NCBI GenBank assembly: GCA_026315105.1
Contig: CM048744.1
Span: 976,634,721-976,698,720, forward strand
From: Locusta migratoria
Lineage: Eukaryota > Arthropoda > Insecta > Orthoptera > Acrididae
Direction: 5' to 3'
DNA length: 64,000 bases
Shown here: positions 43,389-54,289 of the stretch, in pieces
Layout of the letters: the number at the start of each line of letters is the position of its first letter
How positions within the stretch are numbered: the first letter of the stretch is position 1
Notes under the pieces: model-generated
Seen by the model: only the letters and a program-made list of their open reading frames with translations
Databases searched by the model: none
What the model was told of the DNA's origin: nothing
Program-made: the position numbers and the translations under genes

Positions 43389-44260
43389 CGATGGTCGATG
43401 ATCATCTTAGAAAATAGAACCTTTAACTTTTTCGCGATATTATTATCCGTTACCGAGATCCAGAAGTGCAAAATTACCGTACTTGCACAAATAAATTTTA
43501 CACGTAATAGACTATTTGTAGTGTAAGTGTAATTTTAACTGACTTATTAAACGCATAGCATTGGTTATTCTGCATATACAAATTTTACTATTGATTGTAC
43601 TTGAGCTAATGTCACGATGAGCTGAATACTGAAATTTCAAAATAGCTGTGACCTGCTTAGCAATGCAGCATTGTATGATATGTGGCGGACGGTACTATTT
43701 TCTTACGTTGTCTGTTCCCTAAAAAGAGTATAATTGGTTTTAAACTAACTTCTTGGTGAACTAGAGACTAAACTTTCAACATAACTCAGAATATGATGCC
43801 AATACATTGTTAGCTAGCCAAGGAGGTTTGAAAATATTTTAACCTCCCGGTATTTAACGAAACGTACATAATTGTCCGTTGTCTGTCAACGTGGCTCAAA
43901 TTTTGCAGTTAACTCTAAACTAACTTCCTGAAGAGTCAGAGACTTGAAACTTGCGACGGAGCTCGGAACTGAATGAAAATGCAGTAATAACTTGCTTTTT
44001 TGTCTAGTATGTGGTGCAGGATTTATTTATTTTTGTCTGTGTGGATGTTCAGCACAAATCTTACAATAGATTTACAGAATTTTGATGATGAGATAGAAAT
44101 ATGAATCTTTCACCATATCATATAAGAAGATAGTATTTACATCTATACTTACATGATTTTTCTGCAATTCGCACTTCAGTGCCTGGAAGAAAGTTCTTAG
44201 AATTAATGAGTCTGGAAAACATATTTTCCTACTGGAAAGTCAGCGAAGTTGTATATGGTC
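43389..44260. other. Nothing recognised
   Basis: AT-rich DNA with no gene or clear repeat. Confidence 0.5.
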
Positions 44261-44431
44261 CAGAATGAAAGTAACAGTGACGTTCGCAATTTATTTGATA
44301 ATAGGGTGGCCAGTTTCGATCTACTCTGAGATCACCAACGACGAATCGGTCTGAGTACATCGAAACCGGTCACGCCATTATCAAATAAATTGTAATAACA
44401 TTTTGCAAACGAGACTGTTACTTTCATTCTG
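44261..44431. repeat. Foldback element, 171 bases
   Basis: CAGAATGAAAGTAACAGT and its complement form the outer arms; inner arms ATTTATTTGATAAT are also complementary. Both strands carry ATCGAAAC(C/T)GG, a possible remnant of a hammerhead-type PLE end, but no complete core. Confidence 0.55.
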
Positions 44432-44554
44432 TTACATAGAATTATTTCCAGACTATTTTTCCACCGTTCCACGTCGGAAAAGCGAGTAACTTAAAACAAT
44501 ACCTAAATATTAACGGAATGTATGACATTAACTGTGACTGGATAAAGTCTAAAA

Positions 44555-44625
44555 CGTGTATCGAGCCGGGACTCGAACGTGGGTCTCCCGCATTTTAGGC
44601 AGTTGCGCTGACCCCTAAACCGCCT
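44555..44625 (-). repeat. tRNA-like sequence, probably a SINE head
   Basis: Minus strand has a GTTCGAGTCCCGG B box and an upstream GGGTCAGCGCAACTGCC block. Folding as a true tRNA is not convincing. Confidence 0.4.
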
Positions 44626-45215
44626 TTTTTTAGCTGGTAGATCTATGGTTCGCGGTCGTTCGTTCATCTTGATCGTGGTTGTTCGTTGAAGGGTTGGCTC
44701 AGCTTTTTTATTACAGAGGGCGTCTAGCCCCCTGACCGAGCGCGCTGAGGCACGGCGCCCGGCACCAAAAGTGGGGACAGTGATGCCACACCTGCAAAGA
44801 TTACGCAAGTTCGCTTCGCGTCATAAACAAATTCTGATATTCACCCTGCCCACTATTACTCAAACTCATAGTTTTGTTAACTGCTTCTTGTAAGAACAAG
44901 GGCCTATGAATGCCTCCTCACTGAAGAAAGGATCAGAACACACACTACACACATATATAATGAATACTTAAATCTTTCCACTCGAGTTATGATTTATCTT
45001 ATTATCGCTATCGTTTCTCCCTGTGTAGGTGGGTGGATCAACAAAATGTTTTCGCCTTCGAAGATAAAAATCTGATAATTGGAATTTCATGAATAGGTAT
45101 TGCCGCAATGAAACAACCCAGCTGGCGTATCACATCCATGATAAAAATTTTGACATCCATGACAGTCTCTTCCACACTCGCTGTTGAGCCAAAGTACGAG
45201 CCATTCGTTACATGG
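44626..45215. other. Nothing recognised
   Basis: No coding motif. Part of 44626-44770 may continue the SINE-like sequence. Confidence 0.4.
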
Positions 45216-45352
45216 GACAATAAACATGACCGCTAATACGCTCTACGTCCAGCTATCTGCACCATCTGGCAAGATTGTACACTGTGGTATTTCATACAGT
45301 ACTTATTGTTCCCAGTAACAAGAGGTCCAGGTCAGCTACATCCGTGGTCTCG
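45216..45352 (+). repeat. 137-base repeat, copy 1
   Basis: Runs from GACAATAAACATGAC to GTGGTCTCG. Two further copies follow the LINE. Confidence 0.8.
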
Positions 45353-46162
45353 CAGACATAGTAAGTTGTAATTTCCGGCTGTTTGCTGATGATGCTGTGG
45401 TGTATGGGAGGGTGTCGTCTTTAACTGACTGTAGTAGCATACAGGATGACTTAGACAAAATTTCTAGTTGGTTCGAAGAATGGCAGCTAGCTCTCAATGT
45501 AGAAAAATGTAAGGTGATGCGCATGAGTAGGAAAAACAATCCCATAATGTTCGATTACAGCATTAGTAGTGAGCTTCTTGATGCAGTCACGTCGTTCAAA
45601 TATCTAGGCGTAACTTTGCAGAGCGATATGAAATGGAACGAACATGGAAGGACAGTTGTGAGTAAGGCGGACAGCCGACTTCGGTTTATTGGGAGAATTT
45701 TGGGAAGATTACTTCATCTGTAAAGGAGACCGCGTATAAAACGCTTGTACGACCACATCTTGAGTATTGCTCAAGTGTTTGGGACCTGTAGCAGATCAGT
45801 TTAAAGGAAGACATAGAAGCAGTTCAGAGGCGAGCAGCTAGGTTTGTTACTGGTAGGTTCGACCAATGGGCGAGTGTCACGGAAATGTCTGGCAAATCAA
45901 TTGGGGATCGCTGGAGGAAAGACTAAGTTCTTTTCGTGAATTTCTGTTGGGGAAATTTAGAGGGCTGGAATTTGAAGCTGAGTATAGTACGATCCTGCTG
46001 CCGCCTACTTACATTTTGCGTAGTGATCACGAAGACAAGATAAAGAAATTAGGGCTCGTACGGAGGCATATTCGCATTCTTTTTTTCCTCGCTCTATTTG
46101 GGAGTGAAATAGGAAAAGGAAATGCACTTTACAGTGGATTGCGGAGTGTGTATGTAGATGTA
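45353..46162 (+). mobile_element. 5'-truncated CR1/jockey-like LINE
   Basis: Begins inside the reverse transcriptase (CRLFADDAVVYG), then SWFEEWQLALNVEKCKVM, FKYLGVTL.SDMKWNEH and, after frameshifts, pieces of the C-terminal region; ends with the family tail GTATGTAGATGTAGATA. Inserted exactly at the boundary between copies 1 and 2 of the 137-base repeat. Confidence 0.75.
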
Positions 46163-46300
46163 GATAATAAACATGACTACCTAATACGCTCTAAGTCCAG
46201 CTATCTGCACCATCTGGCAACATTGTACACTGTGGCAGTTCATACAGTAATTGTTGTTCCCAGTTACAAGAGGTCTAGGTCAGCTACATCTATGGTCTTG
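46163..46300 (+). repeat. 137-base repeat, copy 2
   Basis: About 90 percent similar to copy 1 by eye; directly followed by copy 3. Confidence 0.8.
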
Positions 46301-46302
46301 GG

Positions 46303-46436
46303 GACAATAAACATGACTGTACTAATACGCTCTGTCCGCCTATCTGCACAATCTGGCAACATTGTACACTGCGGCATTTCATACAGTACTTGCTCCCAGT
46401 TAGAAGACGTCTAGGTCAGCTACATTTGTGGTCTCG
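46303..46436 (+). repeat. 137-base repeat, copy 3
   Basis: Slightly shorter (134 bases); ends with GTGGTCTCG like copy 1. Confidence 0.8.
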
Positions 46437-46615
46437 TGGTAAAGTGCGTGACATGCCAGTATGAGTGTTGGCGATCGAAACCATCAGTTGACAAAATTTT
46501 TATTTCACATCCCACGTGGATGCTGATGCCACAAGTGCAAGGGGAGCATATGCGTAACGTATTTCACTTTTGATACTCTAGTAATGACATTTCGGCCAAT
46601 AATAACATTGATGAA

Positions 46616-46929
46616 ACTTCCTGGCAGATTAAAATTGTGTGCCGGAACCGGGACTCGAACCTGGGACCTTTGCCTTTCGCGGGCAAGCGCGGGCAAGCGC
46701 ACTACCGACTGTGCTTTCCCGACACGACTCACGATGCCGCCTCACAACTTTACTTCCGCCAGTACCTCGCCTCCTAATTTCCAAACTTCACAGAAGCTCT
46801 CCTGCAAACACGCAAGACTAGCACTCCTGGAAGAAAGGATATGGTGGAGACATGGCTTAGCCACAGCCTAAGGGATGTTTCCAGAATGAAACTTCACTTC
46901 CGGCACACAATTTTAATCTGCCAGGAAGT
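46616..46929. mobile_element. Foldback element carrying a tRNA-like sequence
   Basis: Perfect 31-base inverted arms at 46616-46646 and 46899-46929 (ACTTCCTGGCAGATTAAAAT...). Next to the left arm, on the minus strand, lies a tRNA-like head with B box GGTTCGAGTCCC, where GCGGGCAAGC is duplicated in tandem (46679-46700). The middle resembles a non-autonomous element. Target duplication not seen. Confidence 0.65.
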
Positions 46930-47605
46930 GTGTGTGAGAACAACGTGTGATCTCATTTTTATCAAGAAGAAGAAGAAGAATGAATATCAAGAATTCCCAG
47001 GATAACTTGGCTCCTTCTTCAAGTTAATGAGTAAGTTTTCGTTTTTGTTAAACCTTATAAAAGAGTTTTAAGTCATGACTTTACCGTTGGATATTGCGAT
47101 TCATTTTATTTACGTAACCACCCCCCATTAGCTTATTCTTCTCCGGACGTTTAAAGACGGTAACTTTTGGGCCACAGTCGTAATTTCCTCTACATTTCGG
47201 TACAGAACATTGAAACGGCATTTGTCACTAAAAGAGATCACACGTTGTTCTGACACACACAAATCGTCCTGCGTAGCGGTCACACCGTACACAACACCAA
47301 TTTACGTAATAAATACACTCCTGAACGAAATAATGCACTATAAACAGCGTGCACTGCTAATGTTTACAATCTTTCATAGGACTGAGCCTCTCACCGCCGC
47401 CATGTTGTGACGTCGTGCGCAGGCTTTCTTCTATAGGGGGTGCTGGCAGAAATCTCCGCGGCCCACTCGCTGGCAGCAGCAGTGGCGGCGCTGCGCTGCC
47501 TCGCCCTCTGTCTAGTGCCTGTTGCTGATGGTTATCCACAAGAAAGATTGCAGTGTGTATTTCACACACGATATCAACGGAGCAGACCACCCGTTTTTAA
47601 ATGAT
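46930..47605. other. Nothing recognised
   Basis: Contains a GC-richer, CpG-bearing stretch at 47395-47520 that could be a promoter, but no attached gene was identified. Confidence 0.4.
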
Positions 47606-47630
47606 GAGCATTTTATTACACTAATACACA

Positions 47631-48181
47631 TCACATCAAAGAGGCAAAAAAATTGTCATAGTCATTGATCCAATCAAATACTCTACGATGGTTAACACAG
47701 GCATTAATGGCTGAAATCTCGTACCTTTTCCTTTCAAAAAATCCCATCATGTAATTTCTTATTGTCATCAGTTCGTATGTTTTCATCAACACACAGTGCG
47801 TAGCTACACAATAATGTTTTAGTGTCGTTTGATTACTTACGGTAAATGTATTAGATAAATTATGTGAATACGATTCAGCGCATGTTCTAAAGCAACAAAG
47901 GCACACTGCAAGGTTCGTGTCTTCATGTCTCATTTCTACAGCAGTTATTTCACATGAGGAACTATATTAATCATTATGTTCACTTCCTCCGTAAGTATCC
48001 CAGAGCATTTGGGTCCTAAGGGAGTAGTAAAAATTACGTTCGTATCGAATTCGAATTTCTTCAAAGGCGTTTGTAAGGGGAAGCAAAGAAGATATCTATG
48101 ACAATTTCCAAAATTGAAGTCGACCTTTCGGAAAAACTTATTGTATTCTTCTGATTCCATTAAAGAGTTTCTTCTTGCAAC
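47631..48181 (-). pseudogene. Unrecognised Cys-rich protein, 3' part
   Basis: I do not recognise this protein. After an acceptor CGCTGCAG at 48182 the frame reads VARRNSLMESEEYNKFF, FNFGNCHRYLLCFPLQTPL and VIFTTPLGPKC, to a stop at about 47945. A one-base shift there joins a second frame reading TAVEMRHEDTNLAVCLCCF, a middle Thr-rich part and VFDWINDYDNFFASLM, then a stop at 47631. AATAAA follows about 20 bases later (47606-47612). The shift may be a mutation or assembly error. The regular codon-like composition, many Cys and good splice site suggest a real gene or a recently dead one. Confidence 0.4.
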
Positions 48182-48274
48182 CTGCAGCGTATAAAGTAAA
48201 ATAAAACAGAGCAAAATGAAACACCGTCCTTATCTGTACTGTCTCCAACCAGGATTAGAACTGCCAACTCACAC

Positions 48275-48520
48275 CAGGGTTGTATCACCAGACACACACA
48301 GAAATACACAGCCAACGACACACTGCCGCCTGTTGCCCTCAGTCTCTGACATATTCAGTGCTGAGCCTCTAACGCAACGCGAAAGATAAAGTGATTTACA
48401 CGAATAACAGGAATAACAGCATTCCTTGAGTGAAAAAGTTAAATTTCCGTCTCTCATATCACATGGCATTATACAGCGTGAGTCATGGAAGTAGAAGAGG
48501 AATGTCAAGTGAACTTAGTG
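48275..48520 (-). pseudogene. Unrecognised Cys-rich protein, upstream exon
   Basis: Minus strand encodes HDSRCIMPCDMRDG, FSLKECCYSCYSCKSLYLSRC and a VVGCVFLCVSGDTTL end. The donor CTG|GTGTGAG at 48274 joins in phase 0 to the acceptor at 48182, giving a 93-base intron. The 5' boundary is uncertain; a hydrophobic stretch TFLFYF precedes the first Cys and a possible acceptor CACTAAG lies near 48525. No start codon was assigned. Confidence 0.35.
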
Positions 48521-48525
48521 AGACA

Positions 48526-49639
48526 ATTCAGTACACTTGCGGAAGTAACTGCACTGTCACAGTGTTGCCAAATATTAACAATGATGTTGCCAGTTCTTAG
48601 CTGTTCTAGGAAGACCTGTGTAGCGACAAACGACGCGAAATCGCGCTCGTCTCATACTGCCTTCTAGTGGGGAGTCGCGGATTTTGGTTAATATGCAGCG
48701 CTATCTCCTGATTGTTTCATACGTCACATTTAGGCAGATATTTAAGTCGTCCAATTTCGCAGAAACCAGCGTTCAATTTTTTTTATGCTTTACAGCACTG
48801 TGATATAATTTCAGCAAATAAATAGGGGAGTTAGATATACTGATATTGTGCTTGCAACATACGGCAGGTCAAAGACTGAGATATATAATCTTCTATCACG
48901 ATTAGAGTTTACCCCGAAAACAAAAGAATAAAACAATTGCTTTGTTAGATTACGACGAAAGCTAATTTTCGTTTCCCCATCCATCACGAAACAGTAAGGT
49001 ATCAAACACTACACTTCTTGAAAGCAATTGCATTTCAGAATGCAGCCTTGGGGCCGGACAAGTAAAATTTCATGTCTTCTACGTGGATACAGAAATGTGT
49101 TGGTTTTGCTTGAAAGCCAGAAGAAACATAGTTAACTGATTATTTGTGCAACACAGTAATCATTTCATTTGAGGATTCAGAAGAGGATACTTAAAAATAC
49201 GGCCAGGAACACACAACTAAACTGTATATGTGAGAAATGTGCAATTCTGAGGTTTTCCATCTGCAGACATTTACATATAATCTATAGACTACTAACCAAT
49301 TACATGAGTTTGCCGTTTTACAGCCTTTTTGGGCCAACAAATGATGATGAAAATCTGAACCTATGGCTTCTTCGAATGTTGCCAACCATGAGTTGTCTGT
49401 ATCGTTGCTTAGTATCTGTCGTCATAGCTGTTTAGTCCCCTTAAAACCAACAACAACAATCTGTCGTCATGATGCTAAATCAACAGATATTATTACAAAT
49501 TTTTTGCCTGAGTCATTGGCCTCTTGTTGTCATACTTTCATGTCTTCGTCATACTTTCTCCTATTGTCATATTTCCCATCAAATCACCCAGTCTTCCTGA
49601 TCCACTGGCCACATGAAAAAGACGAAATTGAAATTATAC
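48526..49639. other. Nothing recognised
   Basis: Possible further 5' exons of the Cys-rich gene would lie here on the minus strand, but none could be supported. Confidence 0.4.
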
Positions 49640-49762
49640 TTAATGGACTTAACTGAGGGTGCAGCAGTCCATAAACGTACAAACTAATTATGAACTACCT
49701 TATACTAAAGACGACACAAACATCCATGCTCGAGGGGGGATTCAAACCCCCGACACAGAGCG
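49640..49762 (-). mobile_element. tRNA-derived SINE, partial
   Basis: Body and part of the tRNA-like head, with B box changed to GGGGATTCAAACCC on the plus strand. Truncated before the A box. Confidence 0.65.
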
Positions 49763-51230
49763 GGAAGGAACTCTTTTACAATTGAATTAATGATAATAGT
49801 GATGGTAATAACGATAAACTGGTAATCAATGTTGTTTACCGCATTACAGCAGAATGATAAGGATTACAATAACAAAAGATAATGCCGATCTCTTGATTGA
49901 CATACTGCAATAAGTTTTGGTATTTTGTTACTAAATACAGTTTATGGCATGTTTTCAGAGGAGAAAAATAGACCTGAAGCCACACACATCCCTAGTACGA
50001 TACCTCACTAATCAACTACGCTTGCTGTAGGTCAGCTAACATGAGAGTACTGGTTCAGTTGTGTGACACTTCTCTTTCTGTTGGTAGTTAATACAGACAG
50101 TCCTGACATCAAACACAAACTTTTTTGCAATTTAATCAGGTCCGGTGTTCGAAAATTTTATCGAAGTTAACAGTGTCATATAAATACAATGAATAATCTA
50201 TTTTTTTCTTCGTGAATGTTGGAAAACAGCACGATTGCTGGAATTGAGTGAACGACCAGAGCTGCCTAGCATTGTACGCAATATTGCCAAGCAATAGGAA
50301 GAACTTCATGGGCAGCCCACTTGTCCTCACTCCTACAAACAGCTTGCCTCAACTGGCTTTTAGCCATGCCGCACTACCCAAGGCCATTCTAAGGAAGGCT
50401 TTAGTCCGAAAGCAGACAACAGCATTGCAAAATGCGGATGAATAGATGACTTCCCGTCACTAACTTCTGGGGATGGATTCTTTCAATAAAACGAAGAAAG
50501 TGTGAAACAAACATTTTCTCCAAAGTTTCTGCGCACTGTTGTCCCAAAATGGACTGTATCTACGTTCAATCTTGTCATACGCGGCTCACATTCCAGGAAT
50601 ATCACCAAAATGAGCATCTGGTGTGTACCGTCCTAGAGCAGCTTTTACGAGAGTTTTGGCCGATAATCATAAAACTGACCAGACGGATTTTGCTGCAGAA
50701 TATAAGGACTTCCATTAGCTCTGAGTAATTTCTTCCGATGAGAAACTATTTTTTTCTTATAGTGATGCCTCGATTTAGGTGAATTATAATGTTATTGTTC
50801 AATGTTGCTTCAGAAGGATTTTTTGCCTTAAATGTTTTTATCTTTGCGGTCCAGTTCAAAGTAATCGTAATAATTACTCCATTCATTTGATCCATTATTT
50901 GTAAAATAATTGCAATCTCCAAAAGTGAAATTGTCCTATAAAGCAAACCGTTTGGTTACTTTAGGTGCATCGTCTGCGAGCAGAATGCTTTCATCTTAAA
51001 TATCTCCTTGAAAGGCACAGAAGCAGACGGTTCTCTGCCTCGGTAATAGGTGCTCTGTGGAGAAGAGATGGAATTGGAGAGGATTTCTTGGACTTGCAGT
51101 TTGAAGACCGACGACACAGTAGAACGCATGGCGCACACCAGCGAAACTTGGTTCAGCACAGAAGACGGGTGAGCATCGCAGACAAATTTGTGTTTCGGGT
51201 TTTGATTGACAAGTGAAGTCAACGACGAGT
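49763..51230. other. Nothing recognised
   Basis: AT-rich; several frames under 90 codons without motifs. Confidence 0.5.
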
Positions 51231-51256
51231 GGAAGTACGCAGAGGGATATGTAAGT

Positions 51257-51640
51257 TCGAGAACGAACTAGGTCAAATGAACTATTCCTTGAAATGAACT
51301 ATAGTTCATTTTAGTTCACTTTGCTGACCTATATTTCTTCTACTCTTTGCTTTACTGATCTGCTGGAAATTAGAAGGCGCATGATCAAATATCCCCTCAC
51401 TTGATACTGAGTACACCCTACCCCCAGGACCTAAAAGTATTTATTTCAGAACTCCTAAGTTATAACTGCATCAGATCGGCAAACCGAAATACTTCCGTTA
51501 GTTCATTTGATGAACTGGCTACGAACTGCTCAAAGTATGTCGGATCAAAAGACCGAAACAGTTCTGTTAGCTCACTTAGTTCAGCAGATGAAATAGCCGA
51601 ACTGCTCGAACTACGTCAGATCGGAAGATCGCATACAAGG
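51257..51640. repeat. AGTTCA/TGAACT-rich region
   Basis: An 18-base perfect palindrome at 51293-51310 (AATGAACTATAGTTCATT) sits among many TGAACT or AGTTCA words; 51470-51630 holds about two diverged copies of a 75-base unit (GATC..A..ACCGAAA...GAACTGCTC). Confidence 0.55.
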
Positions 51641-51912
51641 AGTGTGTAGGACAATCGTATTTTTGTAATCCTGCATATATAAATGGGGTGAAATAGAGAA
51701 TGGGAATCTGTTTGAAGAGTACTACTATTACCGCAATTTTACTTCTAGAAGTATGAAAATTTGTGTATGGTTTCTAAATCAGACAGAACAACACACTTCA
51801 TGCCGCGCGGAAATTTTAGCGGTTGTAAGCGCCATGTTAGGGAATGCGGAGCTGCTCCCGCCGGAGGTTCGAGACCTCTGTCGAGCATGTGTTTCTGTGT
51901 TGTCATTAGCGT

Positions 51913-52116
51913 TACTAGCCGGCCGCGGTGGTCGAGGGGACTGAGGCGCTTCAGTCACGGTCTGCACGGCCACTACGGTCGGGGGTTCGAATCCCCCCTC
52001 GGGCATGGATATTTGTGCCGTCCTTAGTTGTAGGTAGTTCATAAGTAGTTTGTAAGTTTAGGGACTGATGACCCCGTAGTTAAGTCCCTTAAGCTTAACA
52101 AACATTTGAACATTTT
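51913..52116 (+). mobile_element. tRNA-derived SINE, full copy
   Basis: Head GGCCGCGGTGGTCGAGGGG (A box), B box GGTTCGAATCC, then the body TAGGGACTGATGACCCCG and a T-rich tail. Target duplication TTAGCGT at 51906-51912 and 52117-52123. A diverged second 3' part follows at 52128-52206. Confidence 0.8.
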
Positions 52117-52206
52117 TTAGCGTAAGTTAGTTCATGTAGTTCATATAGTAAATATAGGGACCGATGACCACAGTAGTTTGATCCTCTACGTTTACAAACA
52201 TTTGAA

Positions 52207-52865
52207 TAAATATCATGCAAAAATACTGAAGTAAACAACTGCACTTTAATGTTAAAAAGAAATACGAGTACATACTTGAGCAGTGATTCACAATTTAAAT
52301 AATGAAAAACAGCAGCGTATGGAAATATTACTTCCCGGTTTTTTTAAACACTCTGTACACCACTATCAGCTTTCCCTTTATTCATTTTTCCGTAACACAA
52401 ACAAAAGGTACCCAAACCGAACTCATCGACGTTTGAGCTCACTTCAGTAAATATACTGAAGCTTGTACAAGCATGCATGAGTATGTGCAGGCGGAAAGAA
52501 TTCGTTCGTGCTAGTACAGGCGCGTTTGTGCTGTCAAACTCTCAGTTACGTGCGTGTTCTTCGACTTCACAGAAAAGTGAACTAAATATCGACACCAAAA
52601 GACACCGTTATTTTGATGTTTTGATTTCCACGGCTGACATCTTCATAGACCCAGCAGTTGTGGCATTGTATCTGGCTGGTATGCAAATATTTCTGAAAAT
52701 GCGAAATTTAAATATGAATATCCCCAGAATGCAATTCCCTGAATCATTGTTGCTTTGGTGTGGCATTTTGTTGTGGTATTTAATAGAATTGAATATTTGT
52801 TTCCACATATAACATAAAGATAAGCTTACAAGCTTAAAAGAAAGGGTAATAAACGGCATACAATA
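52207..52865. other. Nothing recognised
   Basis: Contains an open plus-strand frame at 52477-52812 of 111 codons with a hydrophobic end; no motif recognised. Confidence 0.4.
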
Positions 52866-52869
52866 TCTA

Positions 52870-53579
52870 TCTATATAAAACGGAAATTCACTCACTCACT
52901 GAACATGAAATCTCGAAACTACTTCACCTATGAAGCTGAAATTTGGAAGGAATGTACTTTATAGGTACAAAAAGTCAGCCAAGGATGTATTTTGTGATAG
53001 GTGAATGGCGAAGCATACTTTTCCTACACTCACGAAATCGACAGTTTCAAACCGATCTTCACGAAATTTCGCGCGCTTGACCTTCGAAACAAGAGGAAGG
53101 TCACCGTCTACCTTAAGTTTCATACGATGCATTGGAGAGGGTACTTTGCAGCATAAAAATGGATTCCTGAAATACCTTGGTCGCGCCATAACTTGAGAAC
53201 GGCTCGACCGATTTCACAGATCCCTTTTTTGTTGTTTTAGTTCTTCGCAGAACAAGGGTTGTATGAATTAAAAATGAAATATTTCAGAATAACAAAGGGT
53301 GTTTTACAATGTGACCCTGCGTTTCTATTGCATAGAAATCTATAGATTTGTTCCGATATTGATGAAATTTTGCACACTCTACCTTAAAAACAAGAGGAAT
53401 GACACTGCCTGCATAAAATTTCGTTCGGTGCATGATGGAGGGTACTTAACATACGGAATTTTACAAAATGCATAGTTTTGCTCCTATCTTTATGGATTTT
53501 TGCACACATTACCTCTAAACCAAGAGAAGATCACTGGGTACATAAATAAACACCCGAGCCACTCCGGGTTTACAACTAG
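52870..53579 (+). mobile_element. Non-autonomous Helitron
   Basis: Starts TCTATATAAAACGG after an A, the usual insect Helitron 5' end, and ends with a small GC hairpin (ACCCGAG..CTCCGGGT) followed by TTACAA and CTAG, with T next. No Rep/helicase frame inside. Helitrons insert between A and T without target duplication, which fits. Confidence 0.65.
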
Positions 53580-54063
53580 TAATAATAATAATAATATTGT
53601 AACGTCAAAAAGTAATTAGCGTTGCAGTCCTACGGGATGTTTTTATAATTTATAGTCGCAACATGACTCCCTCCCTCCTAATGTTAATGGTATCATAGAT
53701 TAACATGACGTCCTGCATGCGGTACCACAGCTTCCTTGAAACCTGGTATTATGTCACTAGAATCGGTAGCTCCAACGGCGTGCGATGGCGTTTCCTTCCT
53801 TGAGGCGCCTGGTGTGCAGCGTCTCATGGTGAGTATGGTATAGGTTAGTACACTGTACAGGATAGTCGCGGGGTGTTTCATTCTCTTTTTTTCCTCTTGT
53901 GGATTCTGTGGTCCTTGATGTGTCCACTGCGTCGAAAAACGTGGGCTCGAGTCGGGCCAACGCGAAGACGGTAGGCATGCCGTTTATTGTAATTTGGAAT
54001 GTGTGGCTGCCTCAGGTAATCAACGTCGTTTGGCGGATGCAGCGGCTTGAGTGCTGCATCATT
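53580..54063. other. Nothing recognised
   Basis: Begins with an (AAT)n run at 53580-53596. No gene seen. Confidence 0.5.
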
Positions 54064-54075
54064 ACGTACCAAAAC

Positions 54076-54259
54076 AAATGTCAAATGTTTGTAAAGTCTA
54101 TGGCACTTAACTACGGGGTCATCAGTCCCTAAACTTACAAACTACTTACGAACTAGGACGGCACAAATATCCATGCCCGAGGGGGGATTCGAACCCCCGA
54201 CCGTAGTGGCCGTGCAGACCGTGACTGAAGCGCCTTAGTCCCCTCGGCCACCGCGGCCG
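54076..54259 (-). mobile_element. tRNA-derived SINE, full copy
   Basis: Head with intact A and B boxes on the minus strand, body and tail. Target duplication ACGTAC(C/G)AAAAC at 54064-54075 and 54260-54271. Confidence 0.8.
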
Positions 54260-54289
54260 ACGTACGAAAACGTGTATACAATTGTCAAG

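Noticed and set aside
44309..44400. Hammerhead motif in the 44.3 kb foldback
   Set aside because: ATCGAAAC is present but CUGANGA and stem II are not; only a possible remnant.
46640..46735. Functional tRNA gene
   Set aside because: Duplicated internal block and a flanking foldback arm; better explained as a mobile element.
50956..51222. Overlapping frames on both strands as a gene
   Set aside because: No motif, signal or splice context on either strand.
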